DNA of 10,830 bases from contig JABFST010000429.1 in the NCBI GenBank assembly GCA_013140465.1, positions 1 through 10,830 on the forward strand. The letters run 5' to 3'. Positions within the stretch are counted from its first letter, which is position 1, and every line of letters starts with the position of its first letter. The DNA is from Methylococcaceae bacterium (GTDB lineage: Bacteria > Pseudomonadota > Gammaproteobacteria > Methylococcales > Methylomonadaceae). The notes under the pieces were generated by a model, which searched no databases, was not told where the DNA came from, and saw only the letters and a program-made list of their open reading frames with translations. Shown one piece after another: positions 1 through 8,744 of the stretch. The position numbers and the translations under genes were made by a program.

Positions 1-593
1 AAGCACAAGACGGCGCCCAAGCCTACCAGTTGTTTAAAGACTGCCGCCCCGATGTGGTGATGACCGATATTTCCTTGCCCGGCATGGGCGGTATTGAACT
101 CATCGCGCGTATCAGACAGCGCGAGGCCCGCGCCAAAATACTGGTGTTTAGTATGCACCAAAACCCCAGTTTTGCGGTGCAGGCGAGCCGCGCAGGTGCT
201 TTGGGCTATGTTACCAAAAGCAGTGACCCCAGCGAGTTATTGCGTGCGATACCTGAGGTTTATGCAGGTCGCCATTACCTGAGTGCCGACATCGCCCAAG
301 CCTTGGCGATGGCAAAACTGGACTATGGGCATTACGCCCTAGACAGCCTGAGTGTGCGCGAGTTTGAGATTTTGCGGTTATTGGTGGCGGCACAACCGAT
401 AACCGCGATTGCCCAAATCCTTAACATCAGCCCCAAAACTGTCAGCAATTGCCATTACCTGATTAAGCGCAAACTCGGTGTCAACAGCGATATTGAGCTT
501 ACGCGCTTGGCTATCCAGCTAAATGTGCTGAGTTTATTGGATTTGCTGCCTATCAGCGACACCCCAAACCAGGGTGCTGACACTGCGTTTTAA
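1..593 (+). CDS. NarL/FixJ-type response regulator (REC + LuxR HTH), 5' end cut off by the window
   Basis: Two-component transcription factor: an N-terminal receiver is phosphorylated by a histidine kinase and a C-terminal LuxR-type helix-turn-helix binds DNA. The reading frame is open from base 3, so the gene enters from the left and roughly the first 40 residues are missing. The TTG at 30 is internal and not a real start. Visible receiver landmarks are the phosphoacceptor Asp in VMTDISLPGMGG (codon 66-68) and the conserved Lys in GYVTKS (codon 216-218). The HTH spans about 348-524, with SVREFEILRLL and the recognition-helix region ISPKTVSNCHYLIKRKLGV typical of the family. A short tail of about 20 residues follows. 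It ends in TAA only 4 bp from the stop of the convergent hybrid kinase, so it could be an output of that kinase's HPt domain, but its cognate kinase may equally lie upstream, outside the window. Family is certain; target genes are unknown. Confidence 0.93.
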   Translation, partial: AQDGAQAYQLFKDCRPDVVMTDISLPGMGGIELIARIRQREARAKILVFSMHQNPSFAVQASRAGALGYVTKSSDPSELLRAIPEVYAGRHYLSADIAQALAMAKLDYGHYALDSLSVREFEILRLLVAAQPITAIAQILNISPKTVSNCHYLIKRKLGVNSDIELTRLAIQLNVLSLLDLLPISDTPNQGADTAF

Positions 594-597
594 TGCG

Positions 598-3500
598 TTA
601 AGGTTGCGTGTGCTTGGTTAAGGTCGCTAACGCGGCATCGTAGTCGAAAGCATCTAATTGCCGCATAAACTCGGCAAAATCCGTCCCTAATTGCTGGCTT
701 AGGACAGAGGCGTATTGTTGTGCCAAGCGGTTGGCGCGGCTGTTGTCTTCAGCCAGCAAAGCCGCCAATTCTGCGTACACTTGTTCGGGTAGGCGTTCGG
801 GCGTATTGCCGCCGTCCTCTACGGCAGCTAGGTTAGGCAATTGCACAATAGCAGTCACCAATTGCTGCAAACAGTCATCACCTTGCCGCAACAAGTCGCG
901 GTAATTGTCGTCGGGTGGCGTAGAACGCAAAGCCGATTCTACTTGCCCGGCCCAATCAGCCAACGCCAACGCCCCCAAATTGGCGGCAACGCCTTTCAGG
1001 CTATGCGCAAGGCGTTGTGCCTCGGGTTTATTGTCGCCATCCAGCTGTGCTTGGATTAGGCGCATATCGTCTTTATGGCTATCGGCAAACCGTTGTAACA
1101 AGCGTAGGTATTTGTGGGTTTCGCCCTTAAACACCACCAGCCCTATGGCAGCATCCAAGCCGTGGATAGCTGCCAGTTGATACTCGCCGGATTTTACGTC
1201 TTGTTGGGCAACATCAGTGGCAGATGCGGTGTCGGACAGTTCGGTAGGTCCACCCACCGACAACCAACGCCATAAAGTGTTGTAAAAGGTTTTGGGGATA
1301 ACCGGTTTGGCGACAAAATCATTCATACCCGCCGCCAAGCACGCACGTCGGTCTTCATCAAACGCGTTGGCGGTCATCGCCAAGATGGGCAATGCCTTTT
1401 TGTTGGGCAATGCGCGTATCGCCCGAGTCGCTGCCAAGCCATCCATTTCCGGCATTTGTACATCCATCAGCACTAAGTCGTAATAGTTATGTTGTACTTT
1501 TTCCACGGCAACACGCCCGCTTTCGGCGGTGTCCACCGCCAAGCCTACGCCGTGCAACAATTCCAAGGCCACTTCGCGGTTAATCGGGTTATCTTCCGCC
1601 AGCAACACGGTCCGGCCTTTATGGAATAGGCGTAGGCGCTGTTCGCTGTCAGCCGTCACGGTTTTATGGGTACTGGGCATAATGCCATGACCGCGTTGTA
1701 GCCTTGCCGTAAACCAAAACAAGCTACCTAACCCCAACACACTGTCCATGCCCGCTTCGCCGCCCATTAGGGTTGCCAGTTTGCGGGTAATCGCCAGCCC
1801 TAAGCCGGTGCCGCCATAACGGCGCGTTGTAGAGGCATCGGCTTGGGTAAAAGCATCAAACAACAAGGCTTGTTGTTCAGGCGCTACGCCGATGCCGGTA
1901 TCTTCGACCTCAAAACGCACCAACAAACCGGACTCGGTGTCTTCTAGGCATTGGGCGCGTAGGCACACCCGACCGCGCTCGGTAAACTTAATGGCATTAA
2001 CCGCATAATTGAGCATGGCTTGGCGCAAGCGCGTCGGATCGCCGCGCAGCCACATCGGCACATTGCCGCTGTCTACGCGGATGCTAAGACCTTTGCTGCG
2101 CGCTTGGTCGGCAATCAATGAATGGACATGGTCCAATACTTCCGCCAAGGCGAAATCAGTCTGCTCCAGCCGGAGATAATCGGCCTCTATCTTGGACAAA
2201 TCCAAAATGTCGTTAATGATGGCAAGCAAATGTTGCGAAGCGGCATCTATTTTGTCCAAGCGTGCCTGTTGTTTGTCCGTCAACGTGCTTTGCCGCAGCA
2301 AATAAGTCAGGCCAATAATTGCGTTCATCGGGGTGCGTATTTCATGGCTCATATTGGCTAAGAACGTACTCTTTGAGCGCGTGGCCTCTTCCGCCACTTT
2401 TGCACGCCGCGCCAATTCAGCTTCAATGTCCCGCTGCATTTTAATGTCGCGAGCAAACCCTACCGTCCCCAAAGCCGTACCGTCGGCATCAAGGATCGGG
2501 GCGATAAACACTTCATAAAGCGCATCTTGGGGCGTATTGAACCGCTCTTCTAAGGTGACGGGGCAACCTGTCGCCATGACTTTTACGTCTTCGGCGCGAA
2601 ACCGTTCTGCCAAGGCCGTAGGCCACACCTCAAAGTCGGTTTTGCCTAACAGCTCTGCTTTGCTGTGGTTGCTGGCTTCGGCTGTGACGCGGTTGACGGC
2701 GATAAAATAACCTTGCCTATCTTTTAGCCAAGCCATGTGTGGCAAGCTGTCTATCAGAGCCTGTAGGGAATGGCTCTGGCGGCGCAACTCGGCAGTGCGT
2801 TTGTCTATTAATTGTTCCAGATGGTGGCGGTGTTGCTCCAGCTCCTGCTCTATCAGTTTCTTTTCGGTGATGTTTTCACCGACCGCAACATAATGGGTAA
2901 TGCACCCATCTTGATGCAAGGGGCTGATAATAGAAAACTCGATATATTCGCTGCCGTCTTTACGTTTGTTGATAAATTCCCCTTTCCAAGTTTGTCCGTT
3001 GGCTATGGTAGCCCACAGCTCGGCATAGCATTCTTGCGGAGTTTTGCCCGAATGTAGCAGACACAGGCTTTGGCCTATAATTTCCTCACGCGTATAACCT
3101 GAGTTGCGCAAAAACGCCGCGTTGACATATTCAATATTGGCTTCCAAATCAGTGATGACGGTATTCTCGGGGCTTTGCTCGACGGCTTGGGCCAGTTTGC
3201 GCAACTGTTCTTCGGCGTGTTTGCGCTGGGTAATGTCACGCACAACCCCTGCTGCATACCATTTGCCGCCCATTTGTAGGGCTGACAACGACAATTCCAC
3301 CGGAAATTCTTCGCCATTGCGGCGCAAGGCTGGCAGCTCGCGGGTGGTATTGACTGCCGCCCCAGCACCCGTTTTGGCAAAATGCGCCAAGCCTTGCTTT
3401 ACCTGCGCATGTAGGCGTGGCGGCGCAATGATTGCGTGCAAAGGTTGGCCCATCACCTCTTGCTGGGAGTAGCCAAAAGTTTTCTCGGCGGCGGGATTCC

Positions 3501-4464
3501 ATAACACGATATTGTCCCGGTCATCCATTAGGATAAAAGCGTCCGGCAAGTTTTCAGTCGCAATCCGAAAACGCTCTTCGCTGTCGCGCAAATCCTGCTC
3601 CATTTGTTTACGCAAGGTAATGTCGTAGGCCAGCACCACATTACTGGCGCGTCCGGCAAAATCAATTTGATGCACACTGATTTCCACCAAAATAATGCTG
3701 CCATCTTTGCGCCGATGTGCGCAATAACCGGGGATTTTAGGCGGGCATATCACTTGCCATTGTGTGTCTGGCGGTAAGATGTCGGTGACGGTCATGCCCA
3801 GAAACTCTTCGTTGCTGTAACCATAATGGCTAATGGCGGCATGGTTGACGGCAAGAAAGGCAAGGCTGTTAAGATCGTATACCCACATTGGGTGCGGATT
3901 CATCTCAAATAAGATGCGGTAACGCTGCTCACTTTCGCGCAAAGCGGCATTCGCCTTTTGGGCGCGGTCTTGCGCGGCAATGGCATCTTCCATCAGGTTG
4001 AGCGCGGCGCGGCGGGCTTGGTGCTGTTGAGCTTTGGCATCGTTTTCGGCTTGCTGCCGCACCTGGGCGGCAGCTTGTTGGTTACGCCGTTCATGGGCTT
4101 CATACACGGCCCGGCGCACGACAAACAGCAAGCGTACTAAATTGTCTTTTTGGACTACATCGCATAAACCCAAGCGCAGCAGTTCCACTACTGTTTCTTC
4201 ACCGATCCCCTGTGACACCAATATCAGCGGCACATCAGGCTGCATACGCTGGATATGCCGCAACGAGGTGCGAAACTCCATGTCCAACACCTTGTAGCCG
4301 GTTAACACAACATGCCACGGGTTTTGTAAGGCCGCATCCAGGGCTGTGCGGGTATGTACGCTTAGGCATTCGGATGCCGTTAAACAGCGTTGCAGATAAC
4401 ACGCCAGCAATTGGAAATCGCCAGGCTGTTCTTCAAGCAGGAGAATATTGAGTGGTGTGTCCAT
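598..4464 (-). CDS. Soluble hybrid sensor histidine kinase: degenerate REC, 4 PAS, HisKA, HATPase, REC, HPt
   Basis: Cytoplasmic phosphorelay kinase of 1288 residues from the ATG at 4464. No membrane segment is seen. Order (ATG numbering): receiver-like domain about 4-125; charged coiled coil about 125-180; PAS/PAC domains at about 180-290, 295-415, 420-540 and 565-680; HisKA with His707 in [11 protein letters not shown]; HATPase with N box ([10 protein letters not shown]), DTGIG and GGTGLGL; receiver about 950-1070 with Asp1001 in [11 protein letters not shown] and Lys1053 in VAKP; HPt with His1154 in AHSLKG; then a helical tail. So all four phosphorelay steps (His-Asp-His plus an outside Asp) are present in one chain. 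The first receiver has Gly56 where the phosphoacceptor Asp belongs. The frame extends to a TTG at 4500, but the ATG places the receiver's first strand ([11 protein letters not shown]) at the N-terminus as usual; neither start has a clear Shine-Dalgarno. It is last in the operon, 69 bp after the PAS sensor. Confidence 0.93.
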   Translation of the reverse strand: MDTPLNILLLEEQPGDFQLLACYLQRCLTASECLSVHTRTALDAALQNPWHVVLTGYKVLDMEFRTSLRHIQRMQPDVPLILVSQGIGEETVVELLRLGLCDVVQKDNLVRLLFVVRRAVYEAHERRNQQAAAQVRQQAENDAKAQQHQARRAALNLMEDAIAAQDRAQKANAALRESEQRYRILFEMNPHPMWVYDLNSLAFLAVNHAAISHYGYSNEEFLGMTVTDILPPDTQWQVICPPKIPGYCAHRRKDGSIILVEISVHQIDFAGRASNVVLAYDITLRKQMEQDLRDSEERFRIATENLPDAFILMDDRDNIVLWNPAAEKTFGYSQQEVMGQPLHAIIAPPRLHAQVKQGLAHFAKTGAGAAVNTTRELPALRRNGEEFPVELSLSALQMGGKWYAAGVVRDITQRKHAEEQLRKLAQAVEQSPENTVITDLEANIEYVNAAFLRNSGYTREEIIGQSLCLLHSGKTPQECYAELWATIANGQTWKGEFINKRKDGSEYIEFSIISPLHQDGCITHYVAVGENITEKKLIEQELEQHRHHLEQLIDKRTAELRRQSHSLQALIDSLPHMAWLKDRQGYFIAVNRVTAEASNHSKAELLGKTDFEVWPTALAERFRAEDVKVMATGCPVTLEERFNTPQDALYEVFIAPILDADGTALGTVGFARDIKMQRDIEAELARRAKVAEEATRSKSTFLANMSHEIRTPMNAIIGLTYLLRQSTLTDKQQARLDKIDAASQHLLAIINDILDLSKIEADYLRLEQTDFALAEVLDHVHSLIADQARSKGLSIRVDSGNVPMWLRGDPTRLRQAMLNYAVNAIKFTERGRVCLRAQCLEDTESGLLVRFEVEDTGIGVAPEQQALLFDAFTQADASTTRRYGGTGLGLAITRKLATLMGGEAGMDSVLGLGSLFWFTARLQRGHGIMPSTHKTVTADSEQRLRLFHKGRTVLLAEDNPINREVALELLHGVGLAVDTAESGRVAVEKVQHNYYDLVLMDVQMPEMDGLAATRAIRALPNKKALPILAMTANAFDEDRRACLAAGMNDFVAKPVIPKTFYNTLWRWLSVGGPTELSDTASATDVAQQDVKSGEYQLAAIHGLDAAIGLVVFKGETHKYLRLLQRFADSHKDDMRLIQAQLDGDNKPEAQRLAHSLKGVAANLGALALADWAGQVESALRSTPPDDNYRDLLRQGDDCLQQLVTAIVQLPNLAAVEDGGNTPERLPEQVYAELAALLAEDNSRANRLAQQYASVLSQQLGTDFAEFMRQLDAFDYDAALATLTKHTQP

Positions 4465-4533
4465 ATTGGATGATAGCTGCGGGTATGGGTGCGTAAACAA
4501 GATAAATGAGGGAATGCTTGATGCGCCTATCCC

Positions 4534-7476
4534 TTACACGACAGTATGCGGATAAGGCGGTTTTCGCCCCAGTTGTTCGGACAAGGCGTTTATTTCTTGC
4601 TTAAGCTCTATCATTTTTAGCTCACGCCCGACCATCATCCGGTTAAAGCGTTCCAATTCCACATTGCGTTCCGCCAATTCTTGGGTTTGTTGCAAAAGGG
4701 CCGTTTCGGCAACCTTGCGTTCGGTAATGTCGCGCGATAGCACAATAAAATGCGGATGGTCTTCTTTAGGCCCTACCTTACGCGCCACCGATAACTCGAA
4801 ATACCGTTCGTCGTTGCCCCTAGGCAAGGTGATGGTACGCCCATAATCGGTGCCGGCACGGCTAGCGGCTGCTAATGCGGTCATGATGGTTTGCGCCGCT
4901 TCGGGTGGCAACACTTCGTACACGGTATGGTTAATCAACAACGAGGGCGCACTTAACAGCTCTTCTTGGGTGGTTTTAATATTGATGTAGCGGCCCTGTT
5001 CATCCACCTCAAACAGCAAATCGGGGATGGCTTGCAAGGTTGCCGAAATGTCATTGTTCAGCTCATTCAGGGCCAATTGTGCCAGTTTATATTCGGTGAT
5101 GTTGGTGTGGGTAATGACCACGCCTTCTTGCCCATAACCCATTGGTGATACAGCCATGATGAACCAATGCGGTTCGCTAGGGGAGTGGCAAGGATATTCT
5201 AGGGAAAAATAGGCCAGGCGTTTCTCCAACACGGCTTGTATGCCGCCTAAGGCATCAAAGGCTTCTTGGGCGTAAGGGCCGACGCTACGCCGACAAATGT
5301 CCAAGTAATTGATGCCCGCCCCAGTCAGGGTTTCAATTTCGGGGGAGATATTGGTGGAAAATTGTTGCCAAGCGCGGTTTACGGCGGTAATGACGCCACG
5401 ATTGTCCAGCACCGCGATTTGTGCATCAATCGAATCTAAAATGGCATGTTTAAACGCGTCGCTGTCGCGCAATACTTTTTCGGCTTGTTTGCGTTCGGTG
5501 ATGACATCAAAAATAGCTACAAAATGTGCCGTTTTGGGGCTGTAAACAGACACGGCAAACCAACTTTGCAACGCCTCAATATAGGTTTCAAAGCGTTCCG
5601 GCGCTCCGCCCATCGCTACCCTACCCTTAATTTTGAACATTTCGGGGTTGCTTTGGTAAAGCCCGGGTATCAGCGCACTTACGGGCAGGTCAATGACATC
5701 GGTAAAACCGGTCAACTGCGTAAACGCCGGGTTGACCTTTAAAAACACAAAGTCTACGGGTTCGCCGTTTTCGTACACCATGCGGCAATAGCTGTAAGCG
5801 TTGGTCATGTTGTCGAACAACGAGCGGTAGCTGAGTTCGCTGGCTTGCAGTTCCAATTCGGCTTTTTTGCGCTCGGTGATGTCGCGGGAAATGCCAAATA
5901 AGCCAATAATATTGCCTAAACTATCGTATAACGGCCCTTTGGTGGCAGAAAATACCTTTTTGCCGCCCGGCACATCCAATTCTTCTTCATAGGTTTTTGC
6001 CGTTTTGTCAGCAATCACCTGCCGGCCAACCTGTATCAGCTTGTCGGCCTGTTCGGGCGGAAAAAGGGCATAGTCATCGGCACCCAACACCGACTCTACC
6101 GATTTGCCCGTCAATTGGCTGGCAGCACGGTTAAACATGATATACTGCCCGTGCAAATCTTTGGCAAAAATGGCGTCGTCCGAGCTGTCGGCTATGGCAT
6201 TAAGCAAATTCAGGGTGTTCAGGCGTTCTTGCTGTGCGCTATGTACGGCTTCCGCCAACGCCAGTTGCTGGCTTTGCCGTAACAGATACAACACCGCACC
6301 GATTAAAAAAATAAACAACATCCCGACCAAGCTGATCCAAGTGGCATCTTTCATGGCGGGGCCATAAACCTCGGTTTGGTCCAATTTTGCCAGCAAATAC
6401 CACGGCGTATCCGCTATGGCATGGACGACCCCTAGTGCCGCAACGCCGCGATAATCATCACCGACCAACACATCGCCTTGGCTCGGCACAGTATGGTTTA
6501 AGGCCATAGCCGCCAATTGGTGTCCCTGCGTTAGGGCGACACTGATGAGGGCGGCATCGGCTTTGGCTTGGGGAGGCTGATGGATAAACAGCACGCGTTC
6601 GCCATCTTGTTTAAACAACTGAATTTCACCCGATTCACTAGGAACAGGCCAATTGTATAAAGTAGGCAACAACCACTCTGACAAATTAATCTGGAGCACG
6701 ACCAGCGGCGTTGCACCTTGCATGGCATCTAGGGGAATGACCAAATCGATACAAATGCTGCCGTTGGTTGCCACATAAGGGTCGATGACATGGCTTTTAT
6801 GGGCTAAGGCAACCAGCGGAATGCTAGACAATTGCGCACTTGTGGGGGGTTCAGTCACCGCAGTTGAACGCCACAACACCTCGCCTTGGGGATTAAGCAA
6901 GGAAATGGCAGACAGCCCCTGAATAGCAAGCAGTTGTTGTAGGCGTATACGTAGTTGTTCGCCACTGCCCGCATCACCGCGTTCTTGCCAGCGCCGATAC
7001 TGCTCGGCAAAAATGGGATTGGTTTGGACGATGTTGGCATGGTCTTGCAAGCCTTTTAACCAATAGTTTATTTGCTGGGCTTTTAAGTCGGCTATCGCAT
7101 GTAATTTAATCACCTCAGTTTCTTTATGCTGGTTAATGTGGCTGGACACCCCCACGCCCGTAAACACCATAATAAACGCAGACAACAACACAAAGGTTAA
7201 GCCTATGCGCGTAGTCACCACAGGAAATGCCTGGCCTACACCTTGACCCACCCATTTGCGCATCAGTGCGTACAGCAACATCGAGGTGATGGCAACAAAC
7301 AGCCAACCTTTAACCACTTCGATTAAGATAATTTGTTTGGAATCGTTAAACAAACGCGCCACCACCTCGTCGGACAACAAAATCCAACACGCGGAAAATA
7401 AGGCATAAATAAGGACTACCGCCAAAATGGCACTGCGTTTGGCGGCATCGGGATGGGCTAAGAATTTGGCAAACAT
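4534..7476 (-). CDS. Membrane-bound sensor with a Cache-like periplasmic domain and four PAS domains, no output domain
   Basis: A 980-residue signal-input protein. Hydrophobic segments at about 15-35, 50-71 and 90-111 precede a periplasmic region of about 270 residues (111-380) that resembles a double-Cache ligand-binding domain. A fourth segment at 380-400 returns to the cytoplasm. The N-terminal stretch with WILLSDEVV and KGWLFVAITSMLLY is a recurrent membrane module of proteobacterial PAS and GGDEF sensors. Four PAS domains follow at about 420-535, 545-662, 672-795 and 808-920, three of them ending in a DITERK-type PAC motif; the third has the variant YLDICRR and EYPCHSP signatures. The last 50 residues are a coiled coil containing VGRELKMIELKQEI, a common terminal motif of PAS sensors. 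There is no HisKA, HATPase, GGDEF, EAL or HD-GYP domain, so it must signal through a partner. The stop of the HD-GYP gene is 4 bp upstream, indicating co-transcription and probably coupled translation. Ligand unknown. Confidence 0.92.
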   Translation of the reverse strand: MFAKFLAHPDAAKRSAILAVVLIYALFSACWILLSDEVVARLFNDSKQIILIEVVKGWLFVAITSMLLYALMRKWVGQGVGQAFPVVTTRIGLTFVLLSAFIMVFTGVGVSSHINQHKETEVIKLHAIADLKAQQINYWLKGLQDHANIVQTNPIFAEQYRRWQERGDAGSGEQLRIRLQQLLAIQGLSAISLLNPQGEVLWRSTAVTEPPTSAQLSSIPLVALAHKSHVIDPYVATNGSICIDLVIPLDAMQGATPLVVLQINLSEWLLPTLYNWPVPSESGEIQLFKQDGERVLFIHQPPQAKADAALISVALTQGHQLAAMALNHTVPSQGDVLVGDDYRGVAALGVVHAIADTPWYLLAKLDQTEVYGPAMKDATWISLVGMLFIFLIGAVLYLLRQSQQLALAEAVHSAQQERLNTLNLLNAIADSSDDAIFAKDLHGQYIMFNRAASQLTGKSVESVLGADDYALFPPEQADKLIQVGRQVIADKTAKTYEEELDVPGGKKVFSATKGPLYDSLGNIIGLFGISRDITERKKAELELQASELSYRSLFDNMTNAYSYCRMVYENGEPVDFVFLKVNPAFTQLTGFTDVIDLPVSALIPGLYQSNPEMFKIKGRVAMGGAPERFETYIEALQSWFAVSVYSPKTAHFVAIFDVITERKQAEKVLRDSDAFKHAILDSIDAQIAVLDNRGVITAVNRAWQQFSTNISPEIETLTGAGINYLDICRRSVGPYAQEAFDALGGIQAVLEKRLAYFSLEYPCHSPSEPHWFIMAVSPMGYGQEGVVITHTNITEYKLAQLALNELNNDISATLQAIPDLLFEVDEQGRYINIKTTQEELLSAPSLLINHTVYEVLPPEAAQTIMTALAAASRAGTDYGRTITLPRGNDERYFELSVARKVGPKEDHPHFIVLSRDITERKVAETALLQQTQELAERNVELERFNRMMVGRELKMIELKQEINALSEQLGRKPPYPHTVV

Positions 7477-7480
7477 CGGC

Positions 7481-8287
7481 TCAGTCCGGCTGAAGGTCTT
7501 GGTATTGCTGGGCTATGGCACAAAACTCTGCGAAGTTGGCGAGGTAAGTGTCAACCAAATCGGGGTCAAAATGCTGCCCGCGTCCAGCGGCGATAATCGA
7601 GCGCACCTCGGCAAACGGCATGGCCTGTTTATAAATGCGGCGTGAACTTAAGGCATCAACCACATCTGCCAAGGCCATAATACGCGCAGACAAGGGTATG
7701 GCATTGCCGCTAAGGCCATCTGGATAGCCGGATCCGTCCCATTTTTCATGATGCCAATGGGCGATTTCTTTGGCGACCGTTAAAAAACCTACGGCATAAT
7801 GGCTATCGCGCTCGGCTTTGGCGATGGCCTCGCTGCCTAAGTGGGCATGGGTTTGCATAATAGTCCATTCTTCTGCCGTGAGTTTGCCGGGCTTACGCAG
7901 AATGGCATCGGGAATGCCGACTTTGCCTATATCGTGCAAAGGGGCGGAACGCGCTAAGGTGTCGATGTAGGCATCGCTTAGAGTCGCGCAAAAACGTGGG
8001 TGGGTTTTTAATAGGGTGGCAAGCAAGCGCACATAGCGTTGGGTGCGCAAGATATGAAGACCCGTCTCGGGGTCTCGGATTTCCGCCAAATACGCCAAAG
8101 CGCGGATACTGACTTCTTGGATGGCCTCATTTTCAGCCATACGCCGGGACACTTCGGCCTCTAAATAGCTGTTCTGGTGGCACAGCCTATCGCGCGCTTG
8201 CTTGAGTTCCAGTTGCGTGCGCACGCGTGCCAATACAATAGGCGGGATTATCGGCTTGGTGATGTAGTCCACCGCCCCCATTGCCAA
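7481..8287 (-). CDS. HD-GYP phosphodiesterase domain fragment (C-terminal part of the interrupted regulator), up to 268 residues
   Basis: Open frame after the TAA. It contains the end of the receiver (GAVDYITKPI), a linker helix (about 25-60) and a complete HD-GYP domain. The metal- and substrate-binding signatures are intact: His78 in TGLHILRTQRY, HD at 118-119 in LHDIGKVGIPD, HH at 179-180, GYP at 187-189 in WDGSGYPDG, and DALSSRRIYK near 211-220. The domain therefore looks catalytically competent for c-di-GMP hydrolysis to pGpG or GMP. Candidate restart codons are TTG at 8287, ATG at 8281 and ATG at 8140; none has a convincing Shine-Dalgarno, but 8140 would give a clean 219-residue HD-GYP protein free of receiver remnants. 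Whether any is used cannot be told from sequence. Confidence 0.6.
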   Translation of the reverse strand: MAMGAVDYITKPIIPPIVLARVRTQLELKQARDRLCHQNSYLEAEVSRRMAENEAIQEVSIRALAYLAEIRDPETGLHILRTQRYVRLLATLLKTHPRFCATLSDAYIDTLARSAPLHDIGKVGIPDAILRKPGKLTAEEWTIMQTHAHLGSEAIAKAERDSHYAVGFLTVAKEIAHWHHEKWDGSGYPDGLSGNAIPLSARIMALADVVDALSSRRIYKQAMPFAEVRSIIAAGRGQHFDPDLVDTYLANFAEFCAIAQQYQDLQPD

Positions 8288-8305
8288 GCCACGCAGTTCA
8301 GCATC

Positions 8306-8308
8306 TTA
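8306..8308 (-). other. In-frame TAA nonsense codon within the receiver-HD-GYP gene
   Basis: On the minus strand the codons read GCA ATA GAC AGC TAA GAT GCT GAA. One base change from AAA, GAA, CAA, TCA or TTA would create it. In related receivers this position is a variable loop residue after the conserved Thr/Ser-Ala, so a sense codon is expected here. Confidence 0.88.
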
Positions 8309-8566
8309 GCTGTCTATTGCCGTGACAAAAATAACGGGAATCGCTTGGGTCTGCGGATCTTGCCGCAATTGCGCAAACACTTGGTAGCCATCCATTTCCG
8401 GCATCATCACATCCAGCAAGATGATGTCGGGATAGGGTTCGGTTGCGACTATACGCAAGGCTTTCGCACCCGACACTGCAACACGCACCACATAAAACGG
8501 CTGTAGCAGTTCGCTCAGCACAGTCAGGTTTTCGGGTGCGTCATCTACAATTAATACGGTTTGCAT
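8306..8566 (-). CDS. Truncated receiver domain, 86 residues (N-terminal part of the interrupted HD-GYP regulator)
   Basis: This is the piece translated before the TAA. It holds the acidic pair Asp8-Asp9 (VLIVDDAPENL), the phosphoacceptor Asp52 (IILLDVMMPEMDG) and the switch Thr82 (FVTA). It stops before the last two alpha/beta units, so the conserved Lys of a receiver (residue 104, in YITKP) is missing. A receiver cut before strand 5 is unlikely to fold stably or to be phosphorylated normally; that is inference from the fold. If it were stable it could at most act as a phosphate sink for the neighbouring kinase. Confidence 0.6.
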   Translation of the reverse strand: MQTVLIVDDAPENLTVLSELLQPFYVVRVAVSGAKALRIVATEPYPDIILLDVMMPEMDGYQVFAQLRQDPQTQAIPVIFVTAIDS

Positions 8567-8744
8567 GGCTACCTGTGCATGGCGGCTGCGCCTAAAAGGG
8601 GTGATAGCGTCACCGCCAGCTTTTCCAATTAGACACTAGGTCTATTTCCTAGCTAGCGGTGCAATACAGCCATTTACGGACAGACTGTAGGGGCATTTTA
8701 GAACCCTCTTTACCTACAGTGCAATCGCTAATTGCCAAGCCTGT
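8567..8744. promoter_or_regulatory. Intergenic leader/promoter region of the signalling operon
   Basis: No ORF is supported here. A weak sigma-70-like candidate on the minus strand is TTGCAC (8719-8724), an 18-bp spacer and TAAAAT (8695-8700), which would give a leader of about 120 bases before the HD-GYP start. The -10 matches the consensus at five of six positions, the -35 at only three. The region also carries a perfect 8-bp inverted repeat that spans this promoter, and the short symmetric elements CTAGG-7-CCTAG (8636-8652), CTAGCTAG (8649-8656) and GGTGA-5-TCACC (8600-8614). These could be operators or mRNA hairpins. I see no c-di-GMP (GEMM) riboswitch core. Confidence 0.25.
8684..8720. 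repeat. Perfect 8-bp inverted repeat ACTGTAGG / CCTACAGT with a 21-bp centre
   Basis: Arms are 8684-8691 and 8713-8720. Neither side is followed by a T run, so an intrinsic terminator is unlikely. One arm touches the candidate -35 and the candidate -10 lies in the centre, the geometry of an operator for a dimeric regulator; this reading depends on the promoter being real. Confidence 0.45.

Larger units (their letters stand above)
7481..8566 (-). pseudogene. Receiver-HD-GYP response regulator (RpfG-like c-di-GMP phosphodiesterase) broken by an in-frame TAA
   Basis: Read through the stop, this frame gives a 360-residue REC-HD-GYP protein of normal family length (RpfG class), which would hydrolyse cyclic di-GMP when its receiver is phosphorylated. 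Codon 87 is TAA (8306-8308), between VTAIDS and DAELRGLAMGAVDYITKP, inside the receiver. The frame is the same on both sides and spacing to the conserved receiver Lys is normal, so this is a single-codon nonsense change, not a frameshift. The two parts are listed separately. The start ATG at 8566 has a modest AGGT Shine-Dalgarno 4 bases upstream. It is the first gene of the three-gene operon and its TGA stop lies 4 bp before the PAS sensor. Alternatives to a true pseudogene are sequencing error, stop readthrough, or restart within the gene to yield a free HD-GYP protein. TAA ends four other genes here, so a reassigned code is unlikely. Confidence 0.85.

Noticed and set aside
30..32. TTG as the start of the LuxR-type regulator
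   Set aside because: It falls inside the receiver; the frame is open to the window edge and encodes typical receiver residues (AQDGAQAYQLF) before it.
2812..4451. Several plus-strand ORFs of 60-120 codons opposite the hybrid kinase, and similar ones opposite the sensor and pyrG
   Set aside because: They are antisense shadows of strongly conserved coding sequence, with no recognisable domains.
4465..4500. TTG start at 4500 for the hybrid kinase, adding 12 residues
   Set aside because: No Shine-Dalgarno, non-ATG codon, and the ATG at 4464 lies just before the first strand of the receiver fold as in homologous proteins.
3900..4900. Repeated DITERK-like segments between PAS domains as DNA repeats
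   Set aside because: The similarity reflects the conserved PAC motif; the DNA copies differ at many positions and are not a nucleotide repeat.
8306..8308. Recoding of TAA as a sense codon
   Set aside because: TAA ends the LuxR regulator, hybrid kinase, PAS sensor and pyrG at sensible places, and no selenocysteine or pyrrolysine context applies to TAA.
8567..8744. c-di-GMP riboswitch (GEMM) in the leader of the HD-GYP gene
   Set aside because: It would fit the context, but the conserved GEMM core and tetraloop-receptor elements could not be found.
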